From positions 496,001-560,000 of the forward strand of contig JADNYJ010000003.1 in assembly GCA_015501075.1 (NCBI GenBank): DNA of 64,000 nt. Direction: 5' to 3'. Positions 11,957 through 24,454 of the stretch are shown piece after piece. The notes under the pieces are model-generated. The model had not been told where the DNA came from, searched no databases, and worked only from the letters and a program-made list of their open reading frames with translations. Both the position numbers and the translations under genes were made by a program. Each line of letters starts with the position of its first letter. The stretch's first letter is position 1. The stretch is from Gymnopilus junonius. Taxonomy: Eukaryota > Basidiomycota > Agaricomycetes > Agaricales > Galerinaceae.

Positions 11957-13729
11957 CTATGAATCACCCTCAAGTTTTTTGGTCGTCCCGTCAAGTACCG
12001 GTCCATTCTCCACCTTCTTTTTCGACAACAAGAAACTGAGGGCGCTGATCACTTTAGAGTGCTCAGGCTTCTCATTTAAATGCGTTGACTTTGCCTTGGC
12101 AGTTGGTAGCTTGCCTTTAGTCGGCAACTGGGAATGCATCAGATCATTGCTCTTGAAGTAGCTGCTTGGCCTTATCGGCGCGCGGTAAGGACTTGACGAT
12201 TTCGATGACGGCCCCGCTACCCCGATGTATTCCATACTACCAGGAGTGTATGGGTTCTCGCGCAAATTCTGGTCTGCGTCGTTGTCGACGACGACACGGC
12301 ATCGCAGTCTCGTAGATGCCAACGGTACGTTATTAGCCGTTGCACCAACGGATCTAGGAGTATCTTCCAAATGTAGGCTAAGCACACGCATCTTGCGCTC
12401 GCTCTGCTCGGTGTTGAAGGTTACCTTGTCGGTGGTCGGGTCCACGACACGCTTGGCAACAAGGCCTTCCTCCGTGAAGGGCTCATAAAGGGGCGTGACG
12501 CCTGGTCCAGCATCCTTTCTGGACAAATGGGCAGCTATACCAGCAAAAGAAGCAATTAATGCGCCTTCAGTACCAGCAACAATGCGGTATGACGCAGAAG
12601 TGGGCATGCCGTCTTGCAGGACGAAGCCAGGTTGGGGCTTTGCGGTATAGTATGAGTCGAGCTCGGAAGGCATGGCGTATACCAGGCCACCAAACTTGTG
12701 TGGTTGCTTTCGGATTGGCTGGGGCGCATTGGCGAGGGCAGTTGGGCCCTCCACTTTCGAATCTGGTTTGTAGAGGTGTTCCTCCGTGTATCGACCCAAA
12801 AATGCCATATGCAGGTTTTTAATCTTGGACTCTAACCCCATCTCGTAGAATAGTTCATCATCGCTGAGCTCCTCAAGCTTGGCGGTGCCCATCACCCTGC
12901 GGTTGTTATCTCTATCCAAGCGCAATTGCTCACGAACATACTTCCTGAACTCCGGCCTCAACTCCCGTAGCTTTTCAAGGTATTTTTTGAATTCTCCTGG
13001 AGTCATGGAGTAGATGTTAGGCTGTACTCTCGTTTCATCTGTATTCTGGGATAGTGGCTTAGCGTGGGGGGCCTTGGCACCGTAACCACCTTTGCCGCGG
13101 TTACCCAACTCTGTGATATCGTCGACGTATATTGCCGGACGTCGGGACCGTGCAGAGGATGGTGTTGGGATTGGCGTTGGCGTTGGCGTCTGCTCTAAGG
13201 GTGGCGTGAGGGTGGATTCCAATAGAATCTCACCTTCATCTTCAAGGGAAGTTCGCTCAGCAGTAGCGAGAATGACCTCGGGCACGTCTGCATTCGTCTT
13301 AGCCTCATCAGAAGACAGCTCAAACGCAGACGATTCCCCAGGACAGAAGTCAGAGTCCAGACCACTGTCTTTGGATGTAGCAGTCTGACCAAGGCCAGTG
13401 AACCATGGCGAATTAGGGACGAGTCTTGGCGCAGTATTCAGCTCCTCTATTCGCTTGATAAACTTGACTTGGGAGTCAGCACGGTCCCATTCAATGTATT
13501 GGGCGTGTTCTTCGAATTTCCGGAGGACAATGTGACCATTGCGATGTCGGTTTGCTATTGGACGCTTGAGACCCCAATTTCCTCGATGAATGTAAGAAGG
13601 AGGCGCGGTATAAGCTTGTCGGATTTCGGGGTCGAATGAGGCGAAGTGGGAGCGCCTTAGCAGCTCACCGAAAGGTGACGGCGGCGGAAGGACCTTTGGG
13701 ACCATGTTGGCGACTGCAACAGCCGACAT
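11957..13729 (-). CDS. MRP51: Mitochondrial small-subunit ribosomal protein Mrp51 (bS1m-type)
   Basis: Intronless, 590 aa. The N-terminus carries the Mrp51 family pattern: SPFGELLRRSHFASFDPEI, then TAPPSYIHRGNWGLKRPI and a region binding the small-subunit core. In yeast Mrp51 belongs to the 37S mitoribosome and acts in translation of mtDNA-encoded mRNAs through their leaders. The middle (about residues 130-220) is acidic and low-complexity with a Pro/Thr-rich stretch. A more conserved helical block follows (MTPGEFKKYLEKLRELRPEF). The C-terminus is Lys/Ser-rich. It is longer than yeast Mrp51 (about 340 aa), mainly from inserted disordered segments, which is common in basidiomycetes. Its 3' end faces the P1 3' end with only about 250 nt between. 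Confidence 0.85.
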   Translation of the reverse strand: MSAVAVANMVPKVLPPPSPFGELLRRSHFASFDPEIRQAYTAPPSYIHRGNWGLKRPIANRHRNGHIVLRKFEEHAQYIEWDRADSQVKFIKRIEELNTAPRLVPNSPWFTGLGQTATSKDSGLDSDFCPGESSAFELSSDEAKTNADVPEVILATAERTSLEDEGEILLESTLTPPLEQTPTPTPIPTPSSARSRRPAIYVDDITELGNRGKGGYGAKAPHAKPLSQNTDETRVQPNIYSMTPGEFKKYLEKLRELRPEFRKYVREQLRLDRDNNRRVMGTAKLEELSDDELFYEMGLESKIKNLHMAFLGRYTEEHLYKPDSKVEGPTALANAPQPIRKQPHKFGGLVYAMPSELDSYYTAKPQPGFVLQDGMPTSASYRIVAGTEGALIASFAGIAAHLSRKDAGPGVTPLYEPFTEEGLVAKRVVDPTTDKVTFNTEQSERKMRVLSLHLEDTPRSVGATANNVPLASTRLRCRVVVDNDADQNLRENPYTPGSMEYIGVAGPSSKSSSPYRAPIRPSSYFKSNDLMHSQLPTKGKLPTAKAKSTHLNEKPEHSKVISALSFLLSKKKVENGPVLDGTTKKLEGDS

Positions 13730-14813
13730 AATGTCCTACTCAGTAAGCTGAAACCGTCGTCGTTGTTTGAGACGGTAACAACGGATATTGGTTTCTTCCA
13801 AACTTTTTCCAAGGTGGACTGCGATCGGGCTTTAAAATTCACACGGCATATTCCGTATGGCGACATATAAAAGACTGCAAATTTTCGGTTTCTTTTCCAA
13901 ACCACGGCGTCCAAATTACTATCCCTCCTCGCTTTACAAAAGCAAATGTTCTTCGCAAGAAGTGACGTTCTCGAAGGATGGATGGTCCAGACAAACGTCG
14001 GAGAGGGACTCGTGTAAACGAGGGCATTCTCAAAAACAATCTTTGCTGATTGCTTCTCCCTTTGGTCGAGAGGCGAGGACGCAGGATCACCTGGAGCGTG
14101 CTACAGTCTGTCCACCGTCTACTACTTATGCACCCTTGTTCTACATAACGTTGCAATACACCTTGTTAGACAGTTTCAACCGTGAAGTGCCCCGAATCTG
14201 TCCTTTCGTCCGTCGTCACTGGGTGACTCGCTCCGGACGATTCTTATATTGGTGAGTTCTGGTATTTTTTTATTGCATTTATATTGGAAGGAGACGCGTT
14301 ATGCATTGTCGAGGATGAAAAAACTAGTAAAGGAACGCACCCCGTCCTCTCTGGATCCTGTCCGTGTCTTCATTGACCGTGCACAGGTATCGGTTCCGGC
14401 TGCTCGATCTTTAACAAGTTAAAGACAGTTGTACGGGATCGATGGTTGGGTGTGGGTGGAGAAGTAAAGGCGAGGCTGAGACCTATGCTATGCGTTGTTG
14501 CTTTCTTCTGGTCTGCCTCCTCGCTATTGTTCTGAATGTCCCCATTGTAGAACTTTCCAAGAAACTCGAAACCTTCAAGCCTGCTCAATCACTTTCGTTC
14601 ATCGTCCTTTTTTATGTCGTGATAAAGTGTACGCGAGTTCACGGGGGTTACTGGCGTAGTTATGGTCTTCCTCGGATAGTGCGTCGTAGTAATGTGATTC
14701 CAAACTTCTACGTTGCGATTCGTTGATTAGCTGGGCTTAAGGAGGCAATGAGGTTCCTGACTCGTGACGAGATTTAGACGCCCGTGCTATTATCAGTGTG
14801 AATTAGATATGAA
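13730..14813. other. Divergent intergenic region between MRP51 and the sacsin-like gene
   Basis: About 1.1 kb between two genes transcribed away from each other, so it should hold both promoters. Open frames of 132 aa (13857-14255, +) and 105 aa (13839-14156, -) overlap each other and show no domain, membrane segment or family resemblance. Nothing else is recognised. Confidence 0.45.
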
Positions 14814-17800
14814 ATGTCTCAAAGTCTTTCACTTCTGACCCCTACTGCCAGTATGCTTCAGAGTGTGCAGGAGTTTACCGACATAACTGCCCTGATCAAA
14901 GGCATACTCAATGGGTATCCAGGAAATTCAGCTATCTTTCGCGAGTACCTCCAAAATAGTGATGACGCACACGCTACATCGCAGGTTTGATTCTCTTCTT
15001 ATCGATGAACCATTTCTGACTAATTTATTCTCCAAAAGCTCTTCATCCTCGATGAAAGATGTTATCCGACGAAATCTCTTGTTGATCCTGCTTTGCAGGA
15101 AACACAGGGTCCTGCTTTGATCGCAGTGAATGACGGACTTCTACGCGACGTGGACTGGATAGCTCTCACGAAAATAAATTCATCGAGCAAAGGATACGAC
15201 GAAACGTACGCTTTTCCTTCAATTGTGTTTATTCTGATTCACATCAGGCTTTTGTTTCCGTCAGGCAAACTGGGAAGAATGGTCTTGGGTTTCGAGCGTC
15301 TTATCATGTGCGATCCCTCGGCATAATCCTTTCAGCGTCCTTTCTGACTGTCTTGTTTTCAGCTCACGGAAAACCCACATGTTCTCTGTGGGCGAAGATT
15401 GATGATATTGGACGCACATCACGCTTTCGAAGTCTACAAAGGCGGCATCTCCATTGATCCCATCGGACAGGATTACGAGGACCAACTCGCACCGTTCAAG
15501 TTTTTATTGGACAACGTCGAGGGTTCTTTCCAGTCTTTCAATGGCACTGCCTTCCGCCTTCCGCTTCGCACTGAAGAGCAGGCACGCCGTAGTCAGATAA
15601 AGGACACAGCAACTTCTGTCCAAGACATGCGCGATGCTCTTCTCAGCTTTGCTAAAAACGACCTCGAACAATCAATTCTTTTCTTAAAACATATCACAAG
15701 CATCCATATTCGACACATCAACGCGTCTGGCATAGAAGAAGCAGCAATAAGCATCTCGACCGAGGCCCTTCCCTCCTCTTTGTCCGGATCCTACACGCGC
15801 AACATATCAATTATACACGACGGGACGGTCGAGACACGTACCTGGTTAATCACCCATCATGCTGAAAGCAGAGACACTGCAGAGCGAGTCTTGTCAGATC
15901 GACTGGGATATGAGGTTGGAGATAACTTGATCAAAGACAAGCTCGTAGCAAGCGTTGAACTTGCCATACCAAAGGATGGGTCGCCTATACGCGGCCGCTT
16001 GTTCACATTGCTCCCTTTGCCCCAATTGACGGACTTTCCTGTTCATTTGAACTCGGTTTTTGCCTTGACCACCGACCGCCAGAGCTTGAAGAATATACTT
16101 GAAGTTGGTCAACCCAAGTCTCGTGAAAGGAGGCTTGTTGAATGGAACAGAACCATCTTCGATACTTGGACGCCTGAAGCTTGGGCCGACATGTTGGCTC
16201 ACATGCCTTCCGAAGTCCTAAGTTCTGCATCATGGTCGTTGTGGCCACCGGAGGAACATGGAGAAAACTGCTATTGGGCTGGTTTATGCCGTGCGCTGGT
16301 AAATCTCGTCGTTTCCAAAGGACTGGCCGTGTTTCCGACCCACCCATATGAGATGCAATCCCATCTTGTCGCGGTCCATGACTCCAACGTCCTTGTAGCC
16401 CCCTCTAATCCCGAAGTGAGCTTGGAAACACTCTGTGAACTCGGCATCCATGTCATCCAACCTCCGCCTCATATATATGCCATTTTATCTACACATGCCA
16501 AACTTTCTTCGTGTTTGCTTTCTGCCCAATCTTTGCATAGAATGCTCTGTCAGCTGCCTCGAGAGGCTATCAACTGTGACAGAGTGCAATTACTTGCAGT
16601 CATGGATTATCTCGTTTTTTCCCATTCTCCGCCAGCTCTGCAGTACATTGCAGGTCTTCCATGGTTCAATTGCGCAAGTGGCTATCCAGCTTCCATCGAG
16701 CAGCCAGTTGCCGGGCCCCGGTACTTTGTACCATCATCAAACGAGGAGGCGAGGCTATTCAGTAGCCTTCCTAATATGTTGGCCTGGAATTCCTTCTCAG
16801 AGGAATTGAGAAAGCAATTATCCATGCCCTCCGCCATGTGGGCCCTCAATGTCAGCGTTCTAACCACTGCAGACCTATTTTCGAACCTTTCCGAAAAGTT
16901 CAAATTTTCCAATTCAGTTTCCGATGAAGTTCCTGGTTTTACTATCGAATGGGTCCTTGACTTCTGGTCGTGGGCTGTAGTTTGGTCAAAACAGAGAGAA
17001 TTCTTTGCAGGGATCAATGCCATTTCCGATCTCTATCTGCTTCCAACAGCCAAAGGAAACCTCAGGAAACTTTCAGCTGGAGTTATATCGTTCGCCGACA
17101 GCGACACTTCTGTAGTTGACGCATGGAATGCTCTTGGTGTATCTCCACTACATCCCAAGATACCAGAAAAAGTGGTTTCATATCTAAGACAAGTTCCCTG
17201 TGTCTACTTTCCTCGTTCCAGCGGATATATCGTTTGTCTGATCAGATGCTGTGATATATCACAGTACAGCCTGATCGATGAAAAATTTTTGGACGCCTTC
17301 AGGACGGTTCGCACGTCTTTCTGCGATGATTTGCCACGAAACACAATAGTCATCCTTACTGATCAGGATAAACAAAAACTGTCTAGTTTCCCCATATTTC
17401 AAGTTCGTACCCATGTTGGCTCTGCTTCTGTCCTGAAGGCAGTCCCCGGGCATAGGATCTATGTTGATATCAATGATTCCTTCCCGCTTCCTCACCTTCA
17501 AAGCTCAGAAATTTATGTCGATAGCAGGGACTTCATCACGCGGCGCATGGCCAGCCTTCTTGACCCTCAAAATATGAGGATACATAAATCTGTTGATCTC
17601 CTTCGACTGGCAGCGAACAATTGGCAACTACAGCCAACAACGTCCCAAGATCTCTTTGCTGATTACGCACTCAACAATTGGAGGAAACTTCCTCCAGCAT
17701 TGCAATCTGACATCGAACATCTGCCATTTGTGACAGTAAATGACCAATCTGCCCGCCAGCCACCAAGGAATTTGATACATCCAGACTCAATCTTAAAACG

Positions 17801-20800
17801 GTTATATATTGGAGAAGTAGGTCGCATGCCTGTGGACCGATTTTCGCAGAGGGACTACCTTATCATCATGCAAAATCAGGGTTTTCTACTTGCAGAACTG
17901 AACGATTTTATCATCAAGGACCGTCTCGAATATCTGTCAAAGACAAAGCACGCTGATGACCCTCGTCTTCGCAATAAGGCAATCGCATTTCTCCGGATCC
18001 TTGATCGTTACTGGAAGGATGAATACGCCTCCCTAATTGCCCCGTATCATGACTGTCAGTGGATCCCCAGTTCAACAGTTCAAGAGCGATTGATTGCCCC
18101 TAGCCAGTGTCGTGATGGCCATTGTGGTCTCCATTCAAACCCTCATTATTACGATCTAGTCTGGGATATATTAGAAGGTGATTTATTCTCTTCGAACCTA
18201 CGTTCTGCACTCGGGTGGTCCCATGCTGTCCCGCCCACCGTGCTAGTTGATCAATATCAGCATACCCTGAACTTGTCAAACAGCCCTTCGCGCAATGAAA
18301 GGATTGTGGAACTCCTCAAATACCTGGATCAGCTGTGGCATAATTCTCAATTTCAAAGAGACGCAGTCGAAACACTCCGTGCTGTTGTTGCTAATCGACC
18401 TTGGGTACCCGTTATTTCAGACTCATCTGACCAGACTGTCAATGCAAAATATGCTCTACTATCTGAATGCGGGCTTCGGCCTCCTTTCCGGCTTGTTGAT
18501 CGTCGACTGAATGATAATCAAATCCTGTCGCAATTGGGATGCACAAGCCGGTATGTGTTTTTGAAGCACCGAAATTGGATTGTGAGTTCTAATTTTTGAC
18601 CTTGATTAGGCCCGCATTCGAGGTTTTGAAGGACGAGCTTTTGTGTCAACTTTCCTCAGGCTCATCATCTAAACTTGATACCGCCCTTACGATTCTAGAA
18701 GAATTAGCAGGTTATCATGACTGTGCAGGTAACCGGGAAGCAATTCAGATTCCAGGTGAAGATAGTCAGCCTTATTCACTCGACTTGGTATACTTTCGTG
18801 ACATGGCGTATGCTCCGTTGTCGACGCCAGTTTCAAGCATGGCGGCTGCACATAAAATCATTTCTAAGAAGCTCGCCGAAGCGCTTGGAATTCAAATGCT
18901 CAGTTCGATTTCTCTCGGAGATATTGACGCAGATGAAGAACAAATGTCGGAGGACTTGGTTAGTCGCATTGGCGGATTTTTACGTGACTATGATCCTCAG
19001 TACGCAGTCAACGAATTCCTTGCGAATGCCGATGATGCTGGTGCAAATCAGTTCCATATGTGCCTCGCTGACAATGATCGCAGAACTGAAACACAGGAAA
19101 AGGTCATATCTCCCCAGTTCCAGTCGCTATTGCGAACACCGTCTTTCTTTCTTTTCAACAATGCTCTCCTTTCCGAAGAAGATTTTACAGGTTTGCGTCG
19201 AGTTGGACAAGGAGGAAAGCTTGAACTGTCTGACACACACGGAAGACATGGCCTTGGGGCGCTTAGCCTGTATTACTTCACAGATGTACGATGTCTTTCA
19301 CTCCTCCTTGGTCACTCACTGACCTAAAATAGGTTGTTACCGTCATTTCCGGAGAGTTTATTATGATCCTCGATCCATCCGGCAAATATCTACCCCCTCT
19401 GATGAATGGAAGCAAGAGAACAGCTCTCAAAAGACCAATTCGCGACATCATAAGGTAATCCTATTCAGAATAACTTCGAGGATGGCATTTGAATTTTTGA
19501 ATTTCAGCCAATATCCTGACCAGTTTAAAGCGTGTGAACCGCTTGGGGTCTCGGCCACGACCTTAATGTTTCATGGAGTAAGCGATTTTTGGCCTGATTA
19601 TCCAAATGCCTTCATTGATGTTCACATAACCTAGACCCTTTTCTTCCTGCCGTTGCATTCGACAATCAGCAAAAAAACCTGCGGTTATTCGGCAACCCGT
19701 GATTTTATTCTAGGTGGTTATCGCGATTTAGCACAACGCGCTTTCTTTTTTACCCAAATGAAACGCATATCCGCAACCGAAATAACAGCGGGGAGATCCT
19801 ATCGTTTATGGGTTACGTCTGCCAAGAGGTCGTCCGTCCATGCTCTGGGAGAGAATTTCTCTTTGTTCACCCTCCAAGTCAAACCAGATGATGCTCTGAA
19901 AAATGAAGAAGTCTGGTTCGTTACAACATCAGAGACGACCGAAATTCCCAATGAACATGAGGTGACTGCTGTAGAATTAAAGCTTCAGCCTCAGTCAAAA
20001 ATGAAGGTCCAACTGGCAATTAATCCTGAATATTTTGGTGACAAGCCATTGGAAACGTATCCCTTCTCTACCATGGCATTACCTCGGTCAATCTCTCTTC
20101 CATTCCACTTAAATGCCCGATTTGCTATATCATCAAACAGACAAGGGCTTGTTTTAAATTCTGCTGACAGTCAAAACAAATACGACCGAAAGACTTCGTT
20201 CAACACATGGATATTAGCCGTGATCATTCCTCCATTATATTTGGCAAGTTTGGAGTATCTGGTCCACGTTGGCGACTCTTTCAAGGACAAATTCACAGAC
20301 CACCGGTGGTGGCTTTTGAAATGCTCTGACGAAACGTCCAAAATCACCCGAAGTGGAATATTCAGTGCCCTTGCAATCGCCGACAGTCGCATTTTCCGGT
20401 CTGCTGATAGGCAATGGATATCCTTCCGTGACTCTGTCTTTTCCAAGGAAGAACCACGTGAGGTGAAAAAGATTCTGAATACCGCCCGTACCCCAAATTT
20501 TGTTCCAATACCCCGGCGTATGGATATATCAGCACTACCGAGTGCAAAGATCGTAGATCCCGAATTTGTGAACAAAGCGCTGCTGCGTGATCATACAATC
20601 CTGGCAACACTTCAACAGCAGCTTTTTTCTGGAGATATCTGTGACGAAGATATCTTTAAGACTCTTCATTACATTCGACAAGTTCCGCCCATGGGAGGCC
20701 TCCCTCTACTGCTTCTTTCTAAAGGTGATTTGGTTGAAATACCGAAGGCTGGTCATGCCCAGGTCTTTATATCGGGCGACTTATCGCACTTTTCCCTCTT

Positions 20801-23429
20801 CTCGTTGTCTAATTTTGTTCAAGTTGGATACTCGCCTGAAAGCCTCGAGTGTTTGGGGAAAGATAGCCACGTGAATGTGGTCAAGCTCACAGACGAGAGG
20901 GTACCAGCACTTATCGAGCGCGAGTTAAATCTACGTGAGGGCGGCCGGAAGGTCGAATGGGTGAGGGCGTTTTGGATGTCATACCATTCGCTTCCCGGCC
21001 CGCCCAGTTTGACATACTTGGAGAAACTTCCCCTTGTCGAGGCGTCATGTGGTCTGATGCCTCTGAGTGAATGCCTTCCCAATAGGTTCATCTACAAATC
21101 TGCTCGCCTCAAGCTTTCGTGGCCATGGATCAAGCCCATTTTGCGACAAATGGGCATTGAAATGGTGAATGGATCAAATACCGTTGTCCGGGAATTTCTA
21201 TCTGAGCGCTTCCGTGACCCAATTGACAACATTCTCCAATGTTTCGCCAATAAAGGAGTAAGCATTTTCTCCAATTTGGAAAGAGAGCAACACACTCGCT
21301 TGGCCCAGTGGATCCGGAGCGAATTATCTAGTCTTTACACTGCTAGATGGCGCGAAAATGTCTCGATCTCAAAAGGGTTCTTATCCAGCCTTCCGATTTG
21401 GGACGTACATGTAAATGGCGCCACACGATTCGCTTCTGTGTCAGAGTTGGAAATTCTACCGTCTCGTATAAGTATCGAACATATCAGACCTTTTCTCAAA
21501 GCCAATATCTCTATCGCCGAAGGTTCTGACACTCTAACAAAGTTCGCAAAATTCTGCAGCAACCTAGATGCGCGCGATCCTTCGCCGTCCATGAGCTGTC
21601 ATCGTGTCTGGTCCTCGATCATCGTACCCACTCGCGTGACTGAAACGACGGAAGTACAGCAGTGGAGATCCTTCATCCGTGATATCCTTGGCTTCCTTGA
21701 CTCTGATCTTCAGACAATTTCTTTGATGATCCCCAACCGAGACGGGTATTTGCGACCAGTGGGCGAATTCTATGATGGCAGTGTGGATTTATTTGCACGA
21801 TCACTAATGCTGTCTGAACGTTCTCCCTACGTTCATACAGAATTTCGAAATCTTGTGCCGAGCTTGCGAAAGCATGGGCTCGTGTATGAGATAACACTCA
21901 ACACCTTCAGAGTCTGCGTAGCAGCTATCCAGGAAGCAATTCCAATAGCAACCTCCGATCCTGCACGCCTCCAGATCCTGCGAGAGATGTCCACCACAGC
22001 ATTCCAAGTGTACCAATCGCGCCTCCCCTCGCAAATCATGACGAACGCCAGCGACTGGGCTTCTCTTGATCATATCGCATTCATCTTACCGAACCGTGAA
22101 CGTAGACAAGGGGCGTCATACGATGTCAATCAATATTTCTCTCAGCCCCTGCCTCTCCTTATCACACCTTCTCTCTTTGTCCGCCCAGAATTGGAACCGA
22201 TTGCTTGGACACAGCGCGCCCTATTCTTCTCACCGCCTTCAGAACAGCTTTTGGCGGTCAACAAAAAATTAGGCGTCCCTGAGGTTCACGAAGTGGTAGG
22301 TCCCGGAAACTATTTTGGAAATTATTGTTACCATATCTTATTTATTTTTCTTTTTGCAGGTCAATCATCTTAAAGTTCTGTCGACCAAGATTGCTGTAGA
22401 TCATCCAGGCGATTGGACTCTGCTCTCCGACCTCAAGGCGACATACAAATGGCTCAATGACCGTTACGAGGAGGCGCGCCAATACCTTCCAAAATTTGAA
22501 AATGAGAAACTCTTTTTGAACGTCGCCGACCCAGAAAACGAACCTTGGGCGGGTAACTGGGTTGTTGCCAAGGATCTAGTGATCCAGCTGGAATTTGACA
22601 CCGGGTCGAAAAAATATTTGAGGAACTTTTTGAAGAGCTATGAAAACCTCCTTTTAGCTGCGGGATGTAGTAGCCTTGCCTTGGGTGTCGAACCAGGCGT
22701 CGAGCAATATCTTCGGGCGACACGAACTCGGAACTTGAAAAGTACCGCCAAATCTGGAGCACGTTCGTCCAGATGAGGGAGAAAGGAGAATTGACGGATG
22801 TAGTTCTCGTGCCTCAAGTGAGCGACAGCGACAAAGACGATTCAATTGAAGGTCGCAAAGTAGAGGAGTGGCAGTTACGCGCGCATGGGCATCTTCTGGC
22901 GGCGACGATTCCGCATCTGAGGATGTCGTTGGACGAACACTGGAGTCCGAATGGCAGTATCAAATTCTTCGGGACTGCAGTTGGGCGAAGAGCATAATAG
23001 GTAAGTGGATTAAGAAATGAACGAGGAAGGTTGACGTCTAACCTACATTTTTTTCTGCACAGACTTTGTCTATACTGGGGAGATAGAAATTTCACAGCAG
23101 ACCAATAATTCCAATGTCCTGGCGGTCCTTCAACGAGACCTTCTGGAATTGTTGGGCACGGCAGATGAGTGGCAGATGGAAGATCTGAAGGCAAAGTTAC
23201 AATGGGAAATCATGCACAAACACAAGATGATCCAACGCTTACCACATACTTTTGACATCAGTAAGTCTTCGAACAACGCTTTGTCCCTTTATCGGGCGCT
23301 GATTTAAATTATTCACTAGTGCTTAAACAGGCAAGACTATATAAAGCCCAGAAACTCGAGGCGGCACTTGAGCGTTTCAAGGCGAACAACGAGCAATTTC
23401 TGCAAGATTTGAATCAATCCGAGTCCTGA
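14814..23429 (+). CDS. Giant sacsin-like GHKL-ATPase protein, two modules plus C-terminal BTB-like domain
   Basis: Eleven exons give about 2,680 aa: 14814-14984, 15039-15205, 15265-15307, 15363-18550, 18610-19285, 19333-19454, 19508-19577, 19635-22295, 22360-23000, 23063-23260, 23320-23429. Module 1 opens with a GHKL N-box (EYLQNSDDAHA), then a G1 box TGKNGLGF created only by splicing, then VLCGRRLMILDAHHAF. Module 2 repeats it: EFLANADDAGANQF and GRHGLGALSLYYF (about 19.0-19.3 kb). This is the sacsin/Hsp90-like ATPase plus middle-region architecture, here twice. The C-terminus (about 22.75-23.4 kb) reads as a BTB/POZ-type fold: LTDVVLVPQ, AHGHLLAATIPHLR, DFVYTGEIE, LLELLGTADEW. Sacsins act as Hsp90/Hsp70-linked chaperones and BTB domains recruit Cullin-3, so a chaperone-coupled ubiquitin ligase adaptor is possible but is inference. 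One-base losses near 22,710 and 22,994 break the literal frame inside the last large exon. Confidence 0.85.
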
Positions 23430-24454
23430 GTCCAAAGGGTCGCATAGGGAGAGGTTTTTTGGAACAAATCCACTTACCGATATTAAGTATCTCTATCACT
23501 TCAGTAGAGTGATCGTAGGTACTTACCCCACAATACGGCTCAGCCACAAAGGGGGAGTGCGTAGAAAAAAAAAACTCTATTTATCCTAGGAAGGAGATTT
23601 TCCCCATTTATAAGTGGTCTTTACCAAGTCTTTGATCATGTTGGAATGCTCGACTACAGCATCAACTCGAGAGAAGTTGTACATTTCATGCTCGAGGGAA
23701 GGTTGGAACTCGGAGGTTTTTTGAGTCTACAACCTTAAGACCTATGTCTCGAAGCAGGAGTCACTCGCACTTCCCTCCAAGTTTGGCAGCGGCAATGCTC
23801 CACAAACCAAACCAGGAAGACCCATAGTATTCACTGAATTGTAGCCGAGTTTGAAACCTTCCATCTTAGTAGTGAGCGACATCATTTGAGTTGAGTTGCA
23901 AATTTTTGGAAAAGCGGCAGAAATATGGAATAGGGAAAAATGCTGAAAAAAAACCCTCGCACCCAAAACTAAAGCTGCAGGTTACTGATGGAAGGGGCAT
24001 AAATGAGAGAGATAATTTCATAGCTTTGAATGAGGCAGAGAAGGACAATAAATATTCGTACTGATTTGTTAGTGAATTGTTACTGCCAAAATGTCCAGAC
24101 TGAAGTGGCAGTGCAGCTGGCTTGACCTATAGTGCTTTTTCCACCATCTGGGTCTGTAACGTGAATCATCTGGGAACTATATGCATGACAGGCTGGAATC
24201 GATTTCGTTGCCATGTTAACAATGAAAGCCTCCCTTGCCGCTAATTCAACCGTCCTTCTGATTATCTTCAGTCCCTGTTAGCGACACCTTGCCAATGATT
24301 CCGAAGTCAGAACTACTTTGATACAGCTATATCGTTAGCAGGATCTTCAAGCAGGGGCTGCTTTCTCTACGACACTACTTTCTCCGACTCTGCGATTTCT
24401 TTTTTTCCCTTCCTCTTCTCTCATTTTTCAGAATCAACATTGTGCTGATGTAAC
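23430..24454. other. Intergenic between sacsin-like gene and P2
   Basis: No gene seen. The right part (about 24,060-24,454) is the P2 upstream region. It resembles the P3 upstream region (about 27,400-27,775), for example the shared CCGTCCTTCTGATTATC block, so the duplication that made P2/P3 included 5' flanking DNA. Confidence 0.5.

Noticed and set aside
13839..14255. Overlapping 105-aa (-) and 132-aa (+) frames between MRP51 and the sacsin-like gene
   Set aside because: They overlap each other on opposite strands, occupy a divergent promoter region and show no recognisable sequence features.
14814..23429. Sacsin-like locus as two separate genes
   Set aside because: Splice phases connect module 1 to module 2 (GTATGT donor at 18551 joins TSR to PAFEVLK) with no stop, promoter gap or new start between them.
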